In this document: positions 47,173 through 56,608 of the stretch, piece by piece | Numbering within the stretch: position 1 is the first letter of the stretch | How the letters are laid out: every line of letters begins with the position of its first letter | Origin: Erwinia aphidicola | GTDB lineage: Bacteria; Pseudomonadota; Gammaproteobacteria; Enterobacterales; Enterobacteriaceae | NCBI RefSeq assembly: GCF_014773485.1 | Contig: NZ_JACXBP010000009.1 | Location: 186,001 to 250,000, forward strand | Direction of reading: 5' to 3' | Length of the DNA stretch: 64,000 nt | Made by a program: the position numbers and the translations under genes | The notes under the pieces: generated by a model | Told to the model about the DNA's origin: nothing | The model's input: the letters and a program-made list of their open reading frames with translations, nothing else | Databases searched by the model: none

Positions 47173-48014
47173 TTGAAAACCGACGCGGGCTGGATATCTT
47201 CAGCCATACGCTACTGATCCTCGGCATCCTGACCATTCTGTTCCCGCTGTACGTGGCGTTTGTCGCCGCGACGCTGGATAACAAGGCGGTGTATCAGGTG
47301 CCGATGACGCTAATCCCCGGCAGCCATCTGTGGGAGAACGTGCGCAATATCTGGCTCAACGGAGTGAACGGCAGCGGCCCGGCCTTCAGCCTGATGATGC
47401 TCAACAGCCTGATTATGGCGCTGTGCATTACGGTGGGGAAAATCAGCGTGTCGATGCTGTCGGCGTTTGCGCTGGTTTGGTACCGCTTCCCGCTGCGCAA
47501 TCTGTTCTTCTGGATGATCTTTATCACTCTGATGCTGCCGGTTGAGGTGCGTATTTTCCCCACGGTGCAGGTGATTGCCGACCTGAACCTGCTCGACAGC
47601 TACAGCGGGTTAACCCTGCCGCTGATGGCTTCCGCCACCGCCACCTTCCTGTTTCGCCAGTTCTTTATGTCGCTGCCGGATGAGCTGATGGAGGCGGCGC
47701 GCATTGACGGTGCCAGCCCAATGCGCTTCTTCCGCGATATCGTGCTGCCGCTGTCGAAAACCAATCTGGCGGCGCTGTTCGTGATTACCTTTATCTATGG
47801 CTGGAACCAGTACCTGTGGCCGCTGCTCATCATCAATGATGCTTCGCTCGGTACGGCGGTCGCGGGGATCAAAAGCATGATCTCCACCAGCGGATCCCCC
47901 ACCCAGTGGAATGAAGTGATGGCGGCGATGCTGCTGACGCTGATCCCGCCGGTGGTGATTGTTTTAGTGATGCAGCGCGCCTTTGTGCGCGGTCTGGTTG
48001 AGAGCGAGAAATAG
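47169..48014 (+). CDS. ugpE: Glycerol-3-phosphate ABC permease UgpE
   Basis: A 281-residue permease with six helices and the EAA loop [32 protein letters not shown]. Other family blocks are [23 protein letters not shown] and [14 protein letters not shown]. It heterodimerises with UgpA and couples to UgpC. Starts inside the ugpA stop (ATGA). Confidence 0.96.
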   Translation: MIENRRGLDIFSHTLLILGILTILFPLYVAFVAATLDNKAVYQVPMTLIPGSHLWENVRNIWLNGVNGSGPAFSLMMLNSLIMALCITVGKISVSMLSAFALVWYRFPLRNLFFWMIFITLMLPVEVRIFPTVQVIADLNLLDSYSGLTLPLMASATATFLFRQFFMSLPDELMEAARIDGASPMRFFRDIVLPLSKTNLAALFVITFIYGWNQYLWPLLIINDASLGTAVAGIKSMISTSGSPTQWNEVMAAMLLTLIPPVVIVLVMQRAFVRGLVESEK

Positions 48015-48016
48015 TG

Positions 48017-49087
48017 ATGGCAGGTGTACGACTTCAGGCAGTAACCAAATCCTACGACGGTAAAAACCAGATTATTCAGCCGCTGGACGTGTCGATCCGC
48101 GATGGTGAGTTTATGGTAATGGTCGGGCCATCCGGCTGTGGAAAATCCACGCTGCTGCGCATGGTGGCCGGGCTGGAGCGGGTCACCAGCGGCGATATCT
48201 GGATTGATACGCGGCGCGTGACCGAAGAGGAGCCGAAGGATCGCGGCATTGCCATGGTGTTCCAGAACTATGCTCTCTACCCGCATATGAGCGTGGAGGA
48301 GAACATGGCGTGGGGCCTGAAAATTCGCGGCATGGGCAAAGAGCAGATCCGCCAGCGGGTGCTGGAGGCGGCGCGCAGCCTGGAACTGGAAGCGCTGCTT
48401 AAGCGCCGCCCGCGTGAACTGTCCGGCGGCCAGCGGCAGCGCGTGGCGATGGGGCGCGCCATTGTGCGTGAGCCCGCGCTGTTCCTGTTCGATGAGCCGC
48501 TGTCGAACCTTGATGCCCGCCTGCGCGTGCAGATGCGCCTTGAGCTGCAGCAGTTACACCGCCGCCTGAACACCACCAGCCTGTACGTGACGCACGATCA
48601 GGTCGAGGCGATGACGCTGGCGCAGCGCGTGATGGTGATGAACAAAGGCGTGCTGGAGCAGCTCGGCACCCCGGAGGAGATTTACCAGCGCCCGGCCACG
48701 CGTTTCGTCGCCAGCTTTATTGGCGCCCCGGCGATGAACCTGCTGGACGGCCAGCTCAATGATGACGGCTCGCGCTTTATCCTCGCGGATACCCTGGCGC
48801 TGCCGCTGAGGGCGCCGAAGGCAAAATGGGCCGCGCGCACGTTGACGCTGGGCATCCGTCCGGAGCATATTGAGCTCTCCTCTCAGCAGGACGGCGGCAT
48901 TCCGCTGGTGGTGGAGACGCTGGAGATGCTGGGGGCCGACAATCTCGCCCACGGGCACTGGGGAAAAAATAAGCTGGTGGTGCGCCTGCCGCACTCGGTG
49001 CGCCCGCAGATGGGCAGCACGCTGTGGTTGCAGCTTCCCGCTGCCGCGCTACACTTTTTTGACCATAACGGACAACGGACCGAATAA
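48017..49087 (+). CDS. ugpC: Glycerol-3-phosphate ABC ATPase UgpC
   Basis: A 356-residue ATPase of the MalK type. Walker [10 protein letters not shown], signature [15 protein letters not shown], Walker [22 protein letters not shown]-loop [16 protein letters not shown], and a C-terminal TOBE domain (about 240-356). ATG at 48017 fits E. coli MAG-; GTG at 48014 is the alternative. One-base overlap with ugpQ. Confidence 0.96.
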   Translation: MAGVRLQAVTKSYDGKNQIIQPLDVSIRDGEFMVMVGPSGCGKSTLLRMVAGLERVTSGDIWIDTRRVTEEEPKDRGIAMVFQNYALYPHMSVEENMAWGLKIRGMGKEQIRQRVLEAARSLELEALLKRRPRELSGGQRQRVAMGRAIVREPALFLFDEPLSNLDARLRVQMRLELQQLHRRLNTTSLYVTHDQVEAMTLAQRVMVMNKGVLEQLGTPEEIYQRPATRFVASFIGAPAMNLLDGQLNDDGSRFILADTLALPLRAPKAKWAARTLTLGIRPEHIELSSQQDGGIPLVVETLEMLGADNLAHGHWGKNKLVVRLPHSVRPQMGSTLWLQLPAAALHFFDHNGQRTE

Positions 49088-49827
49088 TGACCCACAGCTG
49101 GCCATATCCGCCGATCGTCGCCCATCGCGGCGGCGGGAAACTGGCACCGGAAAATACCCTTGCCGCCATTGATGTTGGCGCGCAGCACGGGCATCGCATG
49201 ATTGAGTTTGACGCCAAACTGTCGCAGGACGGCGCCATCTTCCTGCTGCACGATGACACTCTGGACCGCACCAGCAACGGCTGGGGCGTGGCGGGCGATC
49301 AGCCGTGGGACAAGCTGGTAACGCTGGATGCCGGCGGCTGGTTTGGCAGCGCCTTCAGCGATGAACGCCTGCCGCTGCTGGCGGAAGTCGCCGCCCGCTG
49401 TCGCCAGCATCGCCTGATGGCCAATATCGAAATTAAGCCGACTCACGGAGCGGAGGTGGCAACCGGGCGCGCTATCGCGCTGGCCGCCCGCGTGATGTGG
49501 CAGGGCCAGGTCGCGCCGCTGCTGTCGTCGTTCTCGTACTCTGCGCTGGAAGCGGCACAGCAGGCGGCCCCGGAGCTGCCGCGCGGGCTGCTGCTCGACA
49601 GCTGGGATGAGAACTGGCAGGCGATGACGCGCGCGTTAGGCTGCGTGTCGATCCATCTGAATCACAAAGTGCTCGACCCGGAGCGCGTGGCGCTGCTGAA
49701 GCAGGCCGGGCTGCGTATTCTGGTGTATACGGTGAATAAGCCAGAGCGTGCGCGGGAGTTACTACAGTGGGGCGTGGATGCGGTCTGCACCGACCGCATT
49801 GATATTATCGGGCCGGATTTTCGTTAA
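49087..49827 (+). CDS. ugpQ: Cytoplasmic glycerophosphodiester phosphodiesterase UgpQ
   Basis: A 246-residue TIM-barrel enzyme that cleaves glycerophosphodiesters, imported by UgpBAEC, to glycerol-3-phosphate plus an alcohol. [16 protein letters not shown] (catalytic His and Glu), [23 protein letters not shown] (Glu, Asp, second His), NIEIKP and [24 protein letters not shown] are the GDPD signature. No signal peptide. Last gene of the ugp operon. Confidence 0.96.
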   Translation: MTHSWPYPPIVAHRGGGKLAPENTLAAIDVGAQHGHRMIEFDAKLSQDGAIFLLHDDTLDRTSNGWGVAGDQPWDKLVTLDAGGWFGSAFSDERLPLLAEVAARCRQHRLMANIEIKPTHGAEVATGRAIALAARVMWQGQVAPLLSSFSYSALEAAQQAAPELPRGLLLDSWDENWQAMTRALGCVSIHLNHKVLDPERVALLKQAGLRILVYTVNKPERARELLQWGVDAVCTDRIDIIGPDFR

Positions 49828-49853
49828 TTAAACCGCGATCGCCTGGTGATAAC

Positions 49854-49915
49854 GGGCGGACCCAAACTGCGGTCCGCCCCTACTGTAGGGGCCGACCTTT
49901 TTTCCCGGTCGGCCC
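49854..49915. repeat. two hairpins between convergent ugpQ and yhhA
   Basis: GGGCGGACC-N8-GGTCCGCCC (49854-49879, perfect), then CTACTGTAG, then GGGCCGACC-T-rich loop-GGTCGGCCC (49889-49915, perfect class B). Likely a two-way terminator. Confidence 0.75.
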
Positions 49916-49929
49916 TTAGGTTGGCCGGA

Positions 49930-50232
49930 TTAATTCTGCTGGGTCTGCTGCAGCTGACCGTTGTTATTGGTGCGCTGCGTGGCACTGTCGCGCTGCTCCT
50001 GAATTTTTCGCTGTAAATCCTGCTGCTGACGCTGCTGATCCTGTTGCAGCTTCAGCTTCTGCTGCGACTGCTGATTCTGCATGTTTTGCTGTAAGCGCTG
50101 CGTGCTCGGATTGTAGTTTGAAGACTGCGGGTTATTCGGATTATTGTTGTTGCTGTTATTCAACATGTTCGCCATGCCGCTCAGCGGCAGCAGGGCAGCA
50201 AAAACAACCAGCCATTTGGTTTTCATTTTCAT
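49930..50232 (-). CDS. yhhA: DUF2756 Gln/Asn-rich secreted protein YhhA
   Basis: A 100-residue protein with a signal peptide (KTKWLVVFAALLPLSGMA) and a mature part of low complexity, rich in Asn and Gln: NNSNNNNPNNPQSSNYNP, then QQ-rich heptad-like stretches to the end. Composition and position next to ggt match E. coli YhhA (146 residues), but this copy is shorter. A longer frame upstream lacks a ribosome-binding site; ATG at 50232 has GGAGG. Function unknown. Confidence 0.85.
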   Translation of the reverse strand: MKMKTKWLVVFAALLPLSGMANMLNNSNNNNPNNPQSSNYNPSTQRLQQNMQNQQSQQKLKLQQDQQRQQQDLQRKIQEQRDSATQRTNNNGQLQQTQQN

Positions 50233-50387
50233 GTTACGTCCTCCGTGTTCCTGCCATAAGTCTATGTTATCTGCCAGGCCTGTACCCCAGGAGTGCTCCT
50301 GAATTGCGCTATCGTTCGCCTTTTGCGCAATTTTGTGCATATTTATCAATGGCAAACACAACGTAAATAAACTTAAAGGATGTAACA

Positions 50388-52136
50388 ATGATAACAAAAG
50401 GTACTGTGCAGCGCCTGTCGTGGTCGCTGTTAGCCGCTTTACTGGTGTGGCAGGGGGCGGGTGCCGCTCCAGCCGCACCGCCGGTCTCCTATGGCGTAGG
50501 CGCGGATACTTTCCATCCGGTCACGGCTCAGCACGGCATGGTCGCCTCGGTGGATGCCACCGCAACGGAAGTGGGGGTGAAAATTCTTCAGCAGGGCGGT
50601 AACGCGGTGGATGCCGCGGTCGCCGTGGGTTATGCGCTGGCGGTGACGCATCCACAGGCCGGTAATCTCGGTGGCGGCGGCTTTATGCTGTTGCGCACCG
50701 CCTCCGGCCAGACTACCTCGATTGATTTTCGCGAAATGGCCCCGGTGCGCGCCAGCCGCGATATGTTCCTTGACGCTGCAGGTAATGCCGACAGCAAAAA
50801 ATCGCTGATCTCCCACCTGGCGTCCGGCGTTCCCGGAACCGTGGCGGGCTTTGCGCTGGCGAATAAAAAGTACGGCACGCTGCCGCTCAGCACGCTGATC
50901 CAACCGGCGCTGGAGCTGGCGCGCAAGGGCATTGTGGTTAACGAAGCGCTGGCCGATGACCTGAAGATCTACGGCAGTGAGGTTCTGCCAGCCCACCCGA
51001 ACAGTAAAGCGATCTTCTACAAAGCCGACGGCAAGCCGTACCAGCAGGGCGATAAGCTGGTGCAGCGCAACCTGGCACACAGCCTGGAGCTGATTGCGAA
51101 GCAGGGGCCGGATGCGTTCTACAAAGGGCAGATTGCCGATGAGATCGCCTCTGAGATGGCGCAGCACGGCGGGCTGATCGACAAGCGCGACCTCGCCAAC
51201 TATCGGGCAATTGAGCGCAAGCCGGTGAGCGGCAGCTACCGCGGCTATGAGGTCTTCTCCATGCCACCGCCATCCTCCGGCGGTATTCATATCGTGCAGA
51301 TCCTCAATATCCTGGAAAACTTCGATCTGGCAAAAATGGGCTTTGGCAGCGCTGATGCCATGCAGGTGACGGCCGAGGCGGAGAAATATGCCTATGCCGA
51401 CCGCTCGGAATATCTCGGCGATCCAGATTTCGTTAAGGTGCCGTGGCAGGCGCTGACCAGCAAAGCCTACGCCAAATCACTGGCCGAACAGATCGATGTG
51501 GCCAAAGCGCGGCCGTCATCCGAGATCAAACCGGGCAAGCTGGCGCCCTATGAAAGTAATCAAACCACGCATTTCTCGGTGGTGGATAAAGACGGCAATG
51601 CGGTCGCGGTGACCTACACGCTGAACACCACCTTTGGCAGCGGTATTGTGGCCGGCAACAGCGGCATTCTGATGAATAACGAGATGGATGACTTCTCCGC
51701 CAAGCCGGGCACGCCCAACGTTTACGGTCTGGTCGGCGGGGAAGCGAATGCGGTGCAGCCGTATAAGCGCCCACTGTCGTCAATGTCGCCGACTATCGTT
51801 GCGAAAGACGGTAAAACCTGGCTGGTGACGGGTAGCCCGGGCGGCAGCCGTATTATCACTACCGTACTGCAAATGGTGGTGAACAGCGTTGATTTCGGGA
51901 TGAACGTGGCTGAAGCCACTAACGCGCCGCGCTTCCACCATCAGTGGCTGCCCGACCAGCTGCGCGTCGAGAAGGGCTTCAGCCCGGATACGCTGAAGCT
52001 GCTGGGTGAGAAGGGGCAGAATGTGAAGGTGATGCCTGCGATGGGTAGCACACAGAGCATTATGCTGGGGCCGGACGGTATGCGTTACGGTGCGTCCGAT
52101 CCGCGCACCATCGATGATCTAACCGCCGGGTATTGA
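50388..52136 (+). CDS. ggt: Periplasmic gamma-glutamyltranspeptidase Ggt
   Basis: A 582-residue secreted enzyme that cleaves and transfers the gamma-glutamyl group of glutathione. The signal peptide ends QGAGAAPA near residue 26. The precursor self-cleaves before Thr393 (QTTHFSVVDKDGNAVAVTY), which becomes the catalytic nucleophile of the small subunit. Further motifs: GGNAVDAAVAVGYALAVTHPQAGNLGGGGFML, the SGGIH substrate loop PPPSSGGIHIVQ, and SMSPTIV and GSPGGSRIITT. AAAGGATG precedes the ATG; yhhA is divergent. Confidence 0.96.
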   Translation: MITKGTVQRLSWSLLAALLVWQGAGAAPAAPPVSYGVGADTFHPVTAQHGMVASVDATATEVGVKILQQGGNAVDAAVAVGYALAVTHPQAGNLGGGGFMLLRTASGQTTSIDFREMAPVRASRDMFLDAAGNADSKKSLISHLASGVPGTVAGFALANKKYGTLPLSTLIQPALELARKGIVVNEALADDLKIYGSEVLPAHPNSKAIFYKADGKPYQQGDKLVQRNLAHSLELIAKQGPDAFYKGQIADEIASEMAQHGGLIDKRDLANYRAIERKPVSGSYRGYEVFSMPPPSSGGIHIVQILNILENFDLAKMGFGSADAMQVTAEAEKYAYADRSEYLGDPDFVKVPWQALTSKAYAKSLAEQIDVAKARPSSEIKPGKLAPYESNQTTHFSVVDKDGNAVAVTYTLNTTFGSGIVAGNSGILMNNEMDDFSAKPGTPNVYGLVGGEANAVQPYKRPLSSMSPTIVAKDGKTWLVTGSPGGSRIITTVLQMVVNSVDFGMNVAEATNAPRFHHQWLPDQLRVEKGFSPDTLKLLGEKGQNVKVMPAMGSTQSIMLGPDGMRYGASDPRTIDDLTAGY

Positions 52137-52164
52137 TGCGATGCGGGCGAGGCCGATCTGAGGT

Positions 52165-52193
52165 AGGGGGCGACCCTTTTTTCCAGTCGCCCC
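52165..52193. repeat. class B hairpin after ggt
   Basis: GTAGGGG then GGGCGAC-T-rich loop-GTCGCCC (52168-52192). It lies between the convergent ends of ggt and the PhyH-type gene; probable terminator. Confidence 0.7.
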
Positions 52194-52218
52194 GTGCCGG
52201 TGATGTCCCACAAGAGCA

Positions 52219-53361
52219 TTACGCTTCCCGTTTCTGCTGGTGCTCTTGCAGCCGTTGATTAAACAGCTTCGGAGCCCAACTCTCGCGCAGTGCCTGCAGC
52301 AGCAGCGACTGCTGAGTCTGAGGTACCAGCCCCCCCACCGGCGGGTCGGTATCCAGATTGGTTGGGAACGAATAGCCCTCCGCCGCCGCGGCAATCACCG
52401 CATTGATCCGCTCCTCAGACATTCTGCGCAGGCGCAGCGCCGGGTAAATATGCTGTAACACCTTAATATGGTTCACTTTCTCCATCGTTTTGCCAAAGGA
52501 TGAAGAGACCTGCAGCAGGTTTGCGGTGCGGATATGGTCGTGGGTATGGTTACTGCCCGCCGCATGGAACAGCGCCGGATTGAAGAACAGCCCGTCCCCC
52601 TTCTCCAGCGGCAGCTGGATGGCATTGCGCTGGAAATAGTCGATAAACTTCTCATCGCGCCAGGCCAGATAGCCCGCCTGATACTGATGCGACCACGGCA
52701 GCAGCTGCGTCGGGCCGGACTCCACCGGCATATCGCTGTGTGCCACCGCGCCCTGAAGCGTCAGGTACTGCGAGAGGATCTGCAGCGGCAGTGGGAAGCG
52801 TTCCACCACCTCATTGCTTTGAAAGCCGAGATGATAATCACGGTGCGGCTGCTGGGCTTTGCCGCCGGGGCGCACCTGATTGACCTGCGCGGTCATCTCA
52901 TAACCCGGGCCGACCCAGCTTTCGCAGATCAGCGCCAGCAGCGGGTTACAGTAGTAGTCAATAAACGCATCGGCATCGCGCTCGGCGACTTTCTGCAGAG
53001 CATTCCAGATGCGCCCGTTATTGCCTGCCGCCGCAAAATGGTCCCCGCCGCTGCCGCTTTCAGACTCACTGAGCAGGATCTGCTCGAACAGCGCGCTGTT
53101 GCGATCCACCGTCGGGAGATCGCTGAACAGCCCTTTAACCACGAAGACGCCCGGCCCGGAGGACAGGGCGCGGTGCAGTTCGCTCAGCACCGTTTGCCGG
53201 TGCTCGGCGGCGGCTTTGGTCAAATCCTCGCGCTGGTAGATCAGCACATCCAGCTCGGCCTTCCGCGCCAGCGGGAAATCTTTCAGCGGGGTGGTCTGCT
53301 CGCAGACAATGGCGAAATCATCGACCGATAACTGTTCTTTAGTCAGATAGAGACTGTTCAT
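52219..53361 (-). CDS. PhyH-family Fe(II)/2-oxoglutarate dioxygenase
   Basis: A 380-residue phytanoyl-CoA dioxygenase-family protein. The iron facial triad is His173-x-Asp175 (QQPHRDYHLGF) and His266 (NPALFHAAGSN); Arg278 (HIRTANLLQ) suits the 2-oxoglutarate anchor. Substrate unknown; relatives hydroxylate acyl-CoAs, ectoine, or secondary metabolites. ATG at 53361 has AGGAA upstream and lies 10 bp after the SDR stop, so the two genes form an operon. An in-frame extension to 53412 overlaps the SDR gene and is not favoured. Not part of the E. coli layout. Confidence 0.85.
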   Translation of the reverse strand: MNSLYLTKEQLSVDDFAIVCEQTTPLKDFPLARKAELDVLIYQREDLTKAAAEHRQTVLSELHRALSSGPGVFVVKGLFSDLPTVDRNSALFEQILLSESESGSGGDHFAAAGNNGRIWNALQKVAERDADAFIDYYCNPLLALICESWVGPGYEMTAQVNQVRPGGKAQQPHRDYHLGFQSNEVVERFPLPLQILSQYLTLQGAVAHSDMPVESGPTQLLPWSHQYQAGYLAWRDEKFIDYFQRNAIQLPLEKGDGLFFNPALFHAAGSNHTHDHIRTANLLQVSSSFGKTMEKVNHIKVLQHIYPALRLRRMSEERINAVIAAAAEGYSFPTNLDTDPPVGGLVPQTQQSLLLQALRESWAPKLFNQRLQEHQQKREA

Positions 53362-53371
53362 CACGGGTTCC

Positions 53372-54202
53372 TCACAGGGCCAGTTTATTCTGGGGTTTTG
53401 CCGCGCCGTCATCGCTACAGCCGACGACGTTTTGATCGAAGTCGACGATCGCTCCGGTCATCATTCCCGACTCTTCGGACAGCAGGAATGCCACGCTGCG
53501 CGCCACCTCCTGCGGTTTGAGAAGGCGACCAAACGGCTGCTCACGCTCGGCTTTCTCCAGCCAGTCCTCGCTGGCGTTGTGATACTGCTTCTGGATCTGA
53601 TCTTCGTGCGGCGTATCCATCCAGCCGATGTTCAGGCCGTTGACGCGAATGCGGTTGCGCATCGCGCTGAAGGCGACGTTTTTCGTCAGGGTAACCAGCG
53701 CACCTTTGGAGGCCGCATAAGGCGTGAGGAAGCTCTGCCCACCGTGGGAGCTCATAGTGATGATATTGACGATGCTGCCTGCAACGTGGTTGGCAATCAT
53801 CAACCTGATGGCCGCCTGCATCAGAAAGAACGGCGCGCGTACGTTAACGGCGAAGATGGCGTCAAAAAGCTGCGGCGTGGTGTCGAGTATGGTGCCGCGG
53901 TCGGACATCCCCGCGCAGTTAACCAGCCCGTGCAGCGTGCCAAAACGGCTCTCCGCTTCGGCGATCACCCGTTCACAGGAGGCCGGGTCGCTAAAATCGG
54001 CGGCGACAAACCAGGCTTCACAGCCCGCAGCGCGCAGCTTATCGACCTGCGCGGCACCGGCCTGCTGGTTGCGCCCGCAGATCACCAGACCGCGTGCGCC
54101 GCGCTCGGCCAGTAATAAAGAGACGGCTGCGCCCAGCCCCTGATTACCGCCGGTGACCACGAAAACCTTGTCACGAAACTGCTCGTTGAATTTTATGCTC
54201 AT
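53372..54202 (-). CDS. Short-chain dehydrogenase/reductase
   Basis: A 276-residue classical SDR: cofactor motif TGGNQGLG (17-24), N95-C-A-G in place of NNAG, catalytic Ser151/152, Tyr162-x3-Lys166 (YAASK), and GWMDTPHE in the substrate loop. It should oxidise a hydroxyl or reduce a ketone using NAD(P). It is first in an operon with a PhyH dioxygenase, so the pair may hydroxylate a compound and then oxidise it. The ATG follows AAGGCATCATC. Substrate unknown. Confidence 0.87.
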   Translation of the reverse strand: MSIKFNEQFRDKVFVVTGGNQGLGAAVSLLLAERGARGLVICGRNQQAGAAQVDKLRAAGCEAWFVAADFSDPASCERVIAEAESRFGTLHGLVNCAGMSDRGTILDTTPQLFDAIFAVNVRAPFFLMQAAIRLMIANHVAGSIVNIITMSSHGGQSFLTPYAASKGALVTLTKNVAFSAMRNRIRVNGLNIGWMDTPHEDQIQKQYHNASEDWLEKAEREQPFGRLLKPQEVARSVAFLLSEESGMMTGAIVDFDQNVVGCSDDGAAKPQNKLAL

Positions 54203-54505
54203 GATGATGCCTTGCTGGTCTGTTTAAGGGTGTAGGGTAAGTGTGAATTGCCTTGACTCACCCCCACCTTAGCACCAACATTTTGTTAACAATACGCGCA
54301 GGTGACCTCAAAAAGACCTCAAAAAAGGGCCGTTCAGATGTTTGGCCAACCGCCTGTGCCCCTTTGCGATTTTCCCGACATATCACCGCCATTAGCACGA
54401 TTGAATTTCGTAACTTCCCGTTTTTCACGTAAATTACAGCATTCAGAAACCCTTCTGATCCTGCACGATGGATGTGCAGAGAGACTTATCGCGACAAGGA
54501 TCGTA

Positions 54506-55687
54506 ATGAAATATCTCTCACACTTCTGGGGCATTGCAGCCGCGCTGCTGTTGCAGGCTTCATCCGTATCGGCTGACAGCATTTATGCACCGTCGCCCGT
54601 TCCTCTGCTGACGGTGAGCGTTCGATCTGATGCGCTGATCGTGCCCGTGACTATTGCTGGCAAGCAGTACTCTTTTTTACTGGATACCGGCGCCGCGATG
54701 ATGGTGATTGATAACCGTCTTGCCAGCGATATCACCAGCAAAACGCCGGACGACCTCCTGCCGGCGCTGGCTAAAAAAATCCTGAGCACCGGCATCAATA
54801 CTTCAGGCGGCATGCTGAAAGGCGAGTTAATACGTTTCTGGCAGCCGCTGGCGCTGGCGATTGGCAATGAGGTGGTGCCCGCCAGCGATCCTTGGGTGGG
54901 TGCCGATCTCAGCGCGTTCACCCAGAACAGCGGGATGCAGATTGATGGCATCATTGGGCAGGACCTCTACCGCCAGTTCAACTGGGCAGTGGATAACCGA
55001 AATCATCAGCTGACGGTCTGGAAGCACCCGCTCACTATCCGCAATTACCAGGCCTGCGTACCCTATCGCGATGCCTGGGATTTTGGCCCCGAACTGATGC
55101 TGGACTATCACGATCGCCCACTGTATATGGCGTTGAACACGGGGGCGGCCTGGAGCACGATTGGTGAGGAGATCGTCCACGCCAGCCGCGGCCATTTCGG
55201 CAGCGCGATCCTGACCGGCATTACCCAGCCGGTTATCACGCTGAACGGAATAGAACGCAGCGATGCTTATCTGCTGGGCGGGATTCAGTTTGATCGGCTG
55301 CCGCTGGGGAAGCTGCTGGCGATTGAAGATAAACGGGGCAACTACGGGCTGGGCATGAACTTTCTGCAGCGCTTTGATGACTATCTGTTGGCCCCGGAAA
55401 AAATGCTGTTGTGCTATAACCAGCAGCACTTTACCCGTGATGAGGCGGCCCCGCTGCGCACCCTGGCCGTTCGGTACTTTGCCAGGCGAGTGGAAATTTA
55501 TGCCAACTCCCCCGGGGCACTCTCCTCGTCCGTGCTGCACAACGGCGACGTCCTGCTGCAGATTAACGGCAGCAAAGTGTTGCCTGAAAAGATGGAGTGG
55601 ATCCGTGGCACGCTGGCTGATACGCCGCTCGGGGAACTAAATCTGCGCATTGAGCGGCGGGGAAAGGTCAGGAACGTCACGCTGTGA
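54506..55687 (+). CDS. Secreted retropepsin-like aspartic protease with PDZ domain
   Basis: A 393-residue exported protein. Signal peptide (HFWGIAAALLLQASSVSA, cut near residue 23). The first retropepsin-like lobe has LLDTGAAMMVID (Asp60-Thr-Gly) and IDGIIGQDLYRQF. A second lobe has MALNTGAAWSTIG, where Asn211 replaces the expected Asp. A C-terminal PDZ domain (about 315-393) contains NSPGALSSSVLHNGDVLLQINGSKV. Only one active-site Asp means it would need to dimerise or might be inactive. A 68-residue longer frame exists, but ATG at 54506 has AAGGA upstream and starts the signal peptide. Confidence 0.82.
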   Translation: MKYLSHFWGIAAALLLQASSVSADSIYAPSPVPLLTVSVRSDALIVPVTIAGKQYSFLLDTGAAMMVIDNRLASDITSKTPDDLLPALAKKILSTGINTSGGMLKGELIRFWQPLALAIGNEVVPASDPWVGADLSAFTQNSGMQIDGIIGQDLYRQFNWAVDNRNHQLTVWKHPLTIRNYQACVPYRDAWDFGPELMLDYHDRPLYMALNTGAAWSTIGEEIVHASRGHFGSAILTGITQPVITLNGIERSDAYLLGGIQFDRLPLGKLLAIEDKRGNYGLGMNFLQRFDDYLLAPEKMLLCYNQQHFTRDEAAPLRTLAVRYFARRVEIYANSPGALSSSVLHNGDVLLQINGSKVLPEKMEWIRGTLADTPLGELNLRIERRGKVRNVTL

Positions 55688-55746
55688 GTAAGGGGAGGGC
55701 GGCTGCGCTCCCCTTTCAATGGCCCGAATACCGTTACGAAAACGGG

Positions 55747-56241
55747 TTACGCGCGAAAGCGCGCCATGTAGAGCGCATCTACCAGCTGACCGTTGCGCAG
55801 CGCAAAGCGGCGGGCGCGTCCCTCGGTTTCAAAACCAAACTGTTCATACAGTGCGATGGCATGCTGATTATCGGCAAACACCGTCAGCTCAATACGTTCG
55901 ACGCTGAGCCAGTTGTCACACAGGTCGATCAGCGTGCGCATCATCGCTTTGCCCACGCCTTTTCCGCGCTGGTGAGCATCCACCGCGATGCCAAAGGTTG
56001 CCGTATGACGGCGGCGGGCACGCCCGTTGACCTCCAGCGTCAGCTGGCCTGCAATCTCATTATCGATAGAGGCCACCAGCATCTGCACGCCGTCAGGCAC
56101 CGACGCAATCCGCTCCTGCCACTTTTTGAGAGAGGGATGGGGGAGCTGTAGCGTATCGGCATAGGTTTCAGGCTGGCTGTACAGCTGATGGATGGCAACA
56201 GCATCTTCGGCAACCACATGACGGACGACAATCTCACTCAT
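55747..56241 (-). CDS. yhhY: GNAT-family amino-acid N-acetyltransferase YhhY
   Basis: A 164-residue acetyltransferase with N-terminal VRHVVAEDAVAIHQLYSQPETYADTLQLP, the acetyl-CoA loop VDAHQRGKGVGKAMMRTLIDL, and YEQFGFETEGRARRFALRNGQ. The length is close to E. coli YhhY (162), reported to N-acetylate some amino acids and derivatives. The ATG follows GGAGAGG. Its neighbour ryhB is as in E. coli. Confidence 0.93.
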   Translation of the reverse strand: MSEIVVRHVVAEDAVAIHQLYSQPETYADTLQLPHPSLKKWQERIASVPDGVQMLVASIDNEIAGQLTLEVNGRARRRHTATFGIAVDAHQRGKGVGKAMMRTLIDLCDNWLSVERIELTVFADNQHAIALYEQFGFETEGRARRFALRNGQLVDALYMARFRA

Positions 56242-56340
56242 CTTACCTCTCCTTGTTTGCGGGAATCCCCTTTAAATTCAGGGTTTTTACCAGCAAGATC
56301 AAGTGAAAAATAATCGGCAAAGCACTTTACAAGTGCGAAT

Positions 56341-56359
56341 GATAATGATTATTATTGTC
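56341..56359. promoter_or_regulatory. Fur box of ryhB
   Basis: GATAATGATTATTATTGTC matches the 19-bp Fur consensus in 15-16 positions and directly precedes the RyhB transcript, so the RNA is made when iron is scarce. Confidence 0.88.
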
Positions 56360-56362
56360 ATG

Positions 56363-56459
56363 CGTTTTCAGGAGAGCCTACGGTGCTCGCTGGGAAGGCA
56401 CGACATTGCTCACATTGCTTCCAAGTATTATTTAGCCAGCTCGGGTGCTGGCTTTTTTT
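56363..56459 (+). ncRNA. ryhB: RyhB iron-stress small RNA
   Basis: A transcript of about 95 nt is predicted from just after the Fur box to a terminator. It contains the RyhB target-pairing core GCACGACATTGCTCACATTG then CTTCC (56398-56422), identical to E. coli. It ends with AGCCAGC-TCGGGT-GCTGGCT and a run of T. RyhB with Hfq destabilises mRNAs of iron-using proteins (sdhC, sodB, and so on). One base is inserted after the core (CCAAGTATT versus CCAGTATT), and the 5' part is diverged. The 5' end is estimated. Confidence 0.93.
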
Positions 56460-56460
56460 T
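56433..56460 (+). terminator. RyhB terminator
   Basis: AGCCAGC pairs with GCTGGCT over 7 bp around a TCGGGT loop and is followed by eight T, the Hfq-binding 3' tail. Confidence 0.9.
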
Positions 56461-56608
56461 GCCTGCGATTTGCCATCTGCTCCGGCAGTTTCTTTGAAGT
56501 TCTCCCTCCTACCCCATCGAATATTTTGAACAGAGAAGACAATTTTCTCCGCTATCATCCCCCTCCTTTCAGGTTCAGACTGTGTCAAAACGTTGAGGAG
56601 AATTGAAT

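Noticed and set aside
56381..56460. Possible small peptide starting at GTG after the Fur box
   Set aside because: The sequence is the RyhB small RNA, with its pairing core and terminator; no ribosome-binding site suited to the GTG.
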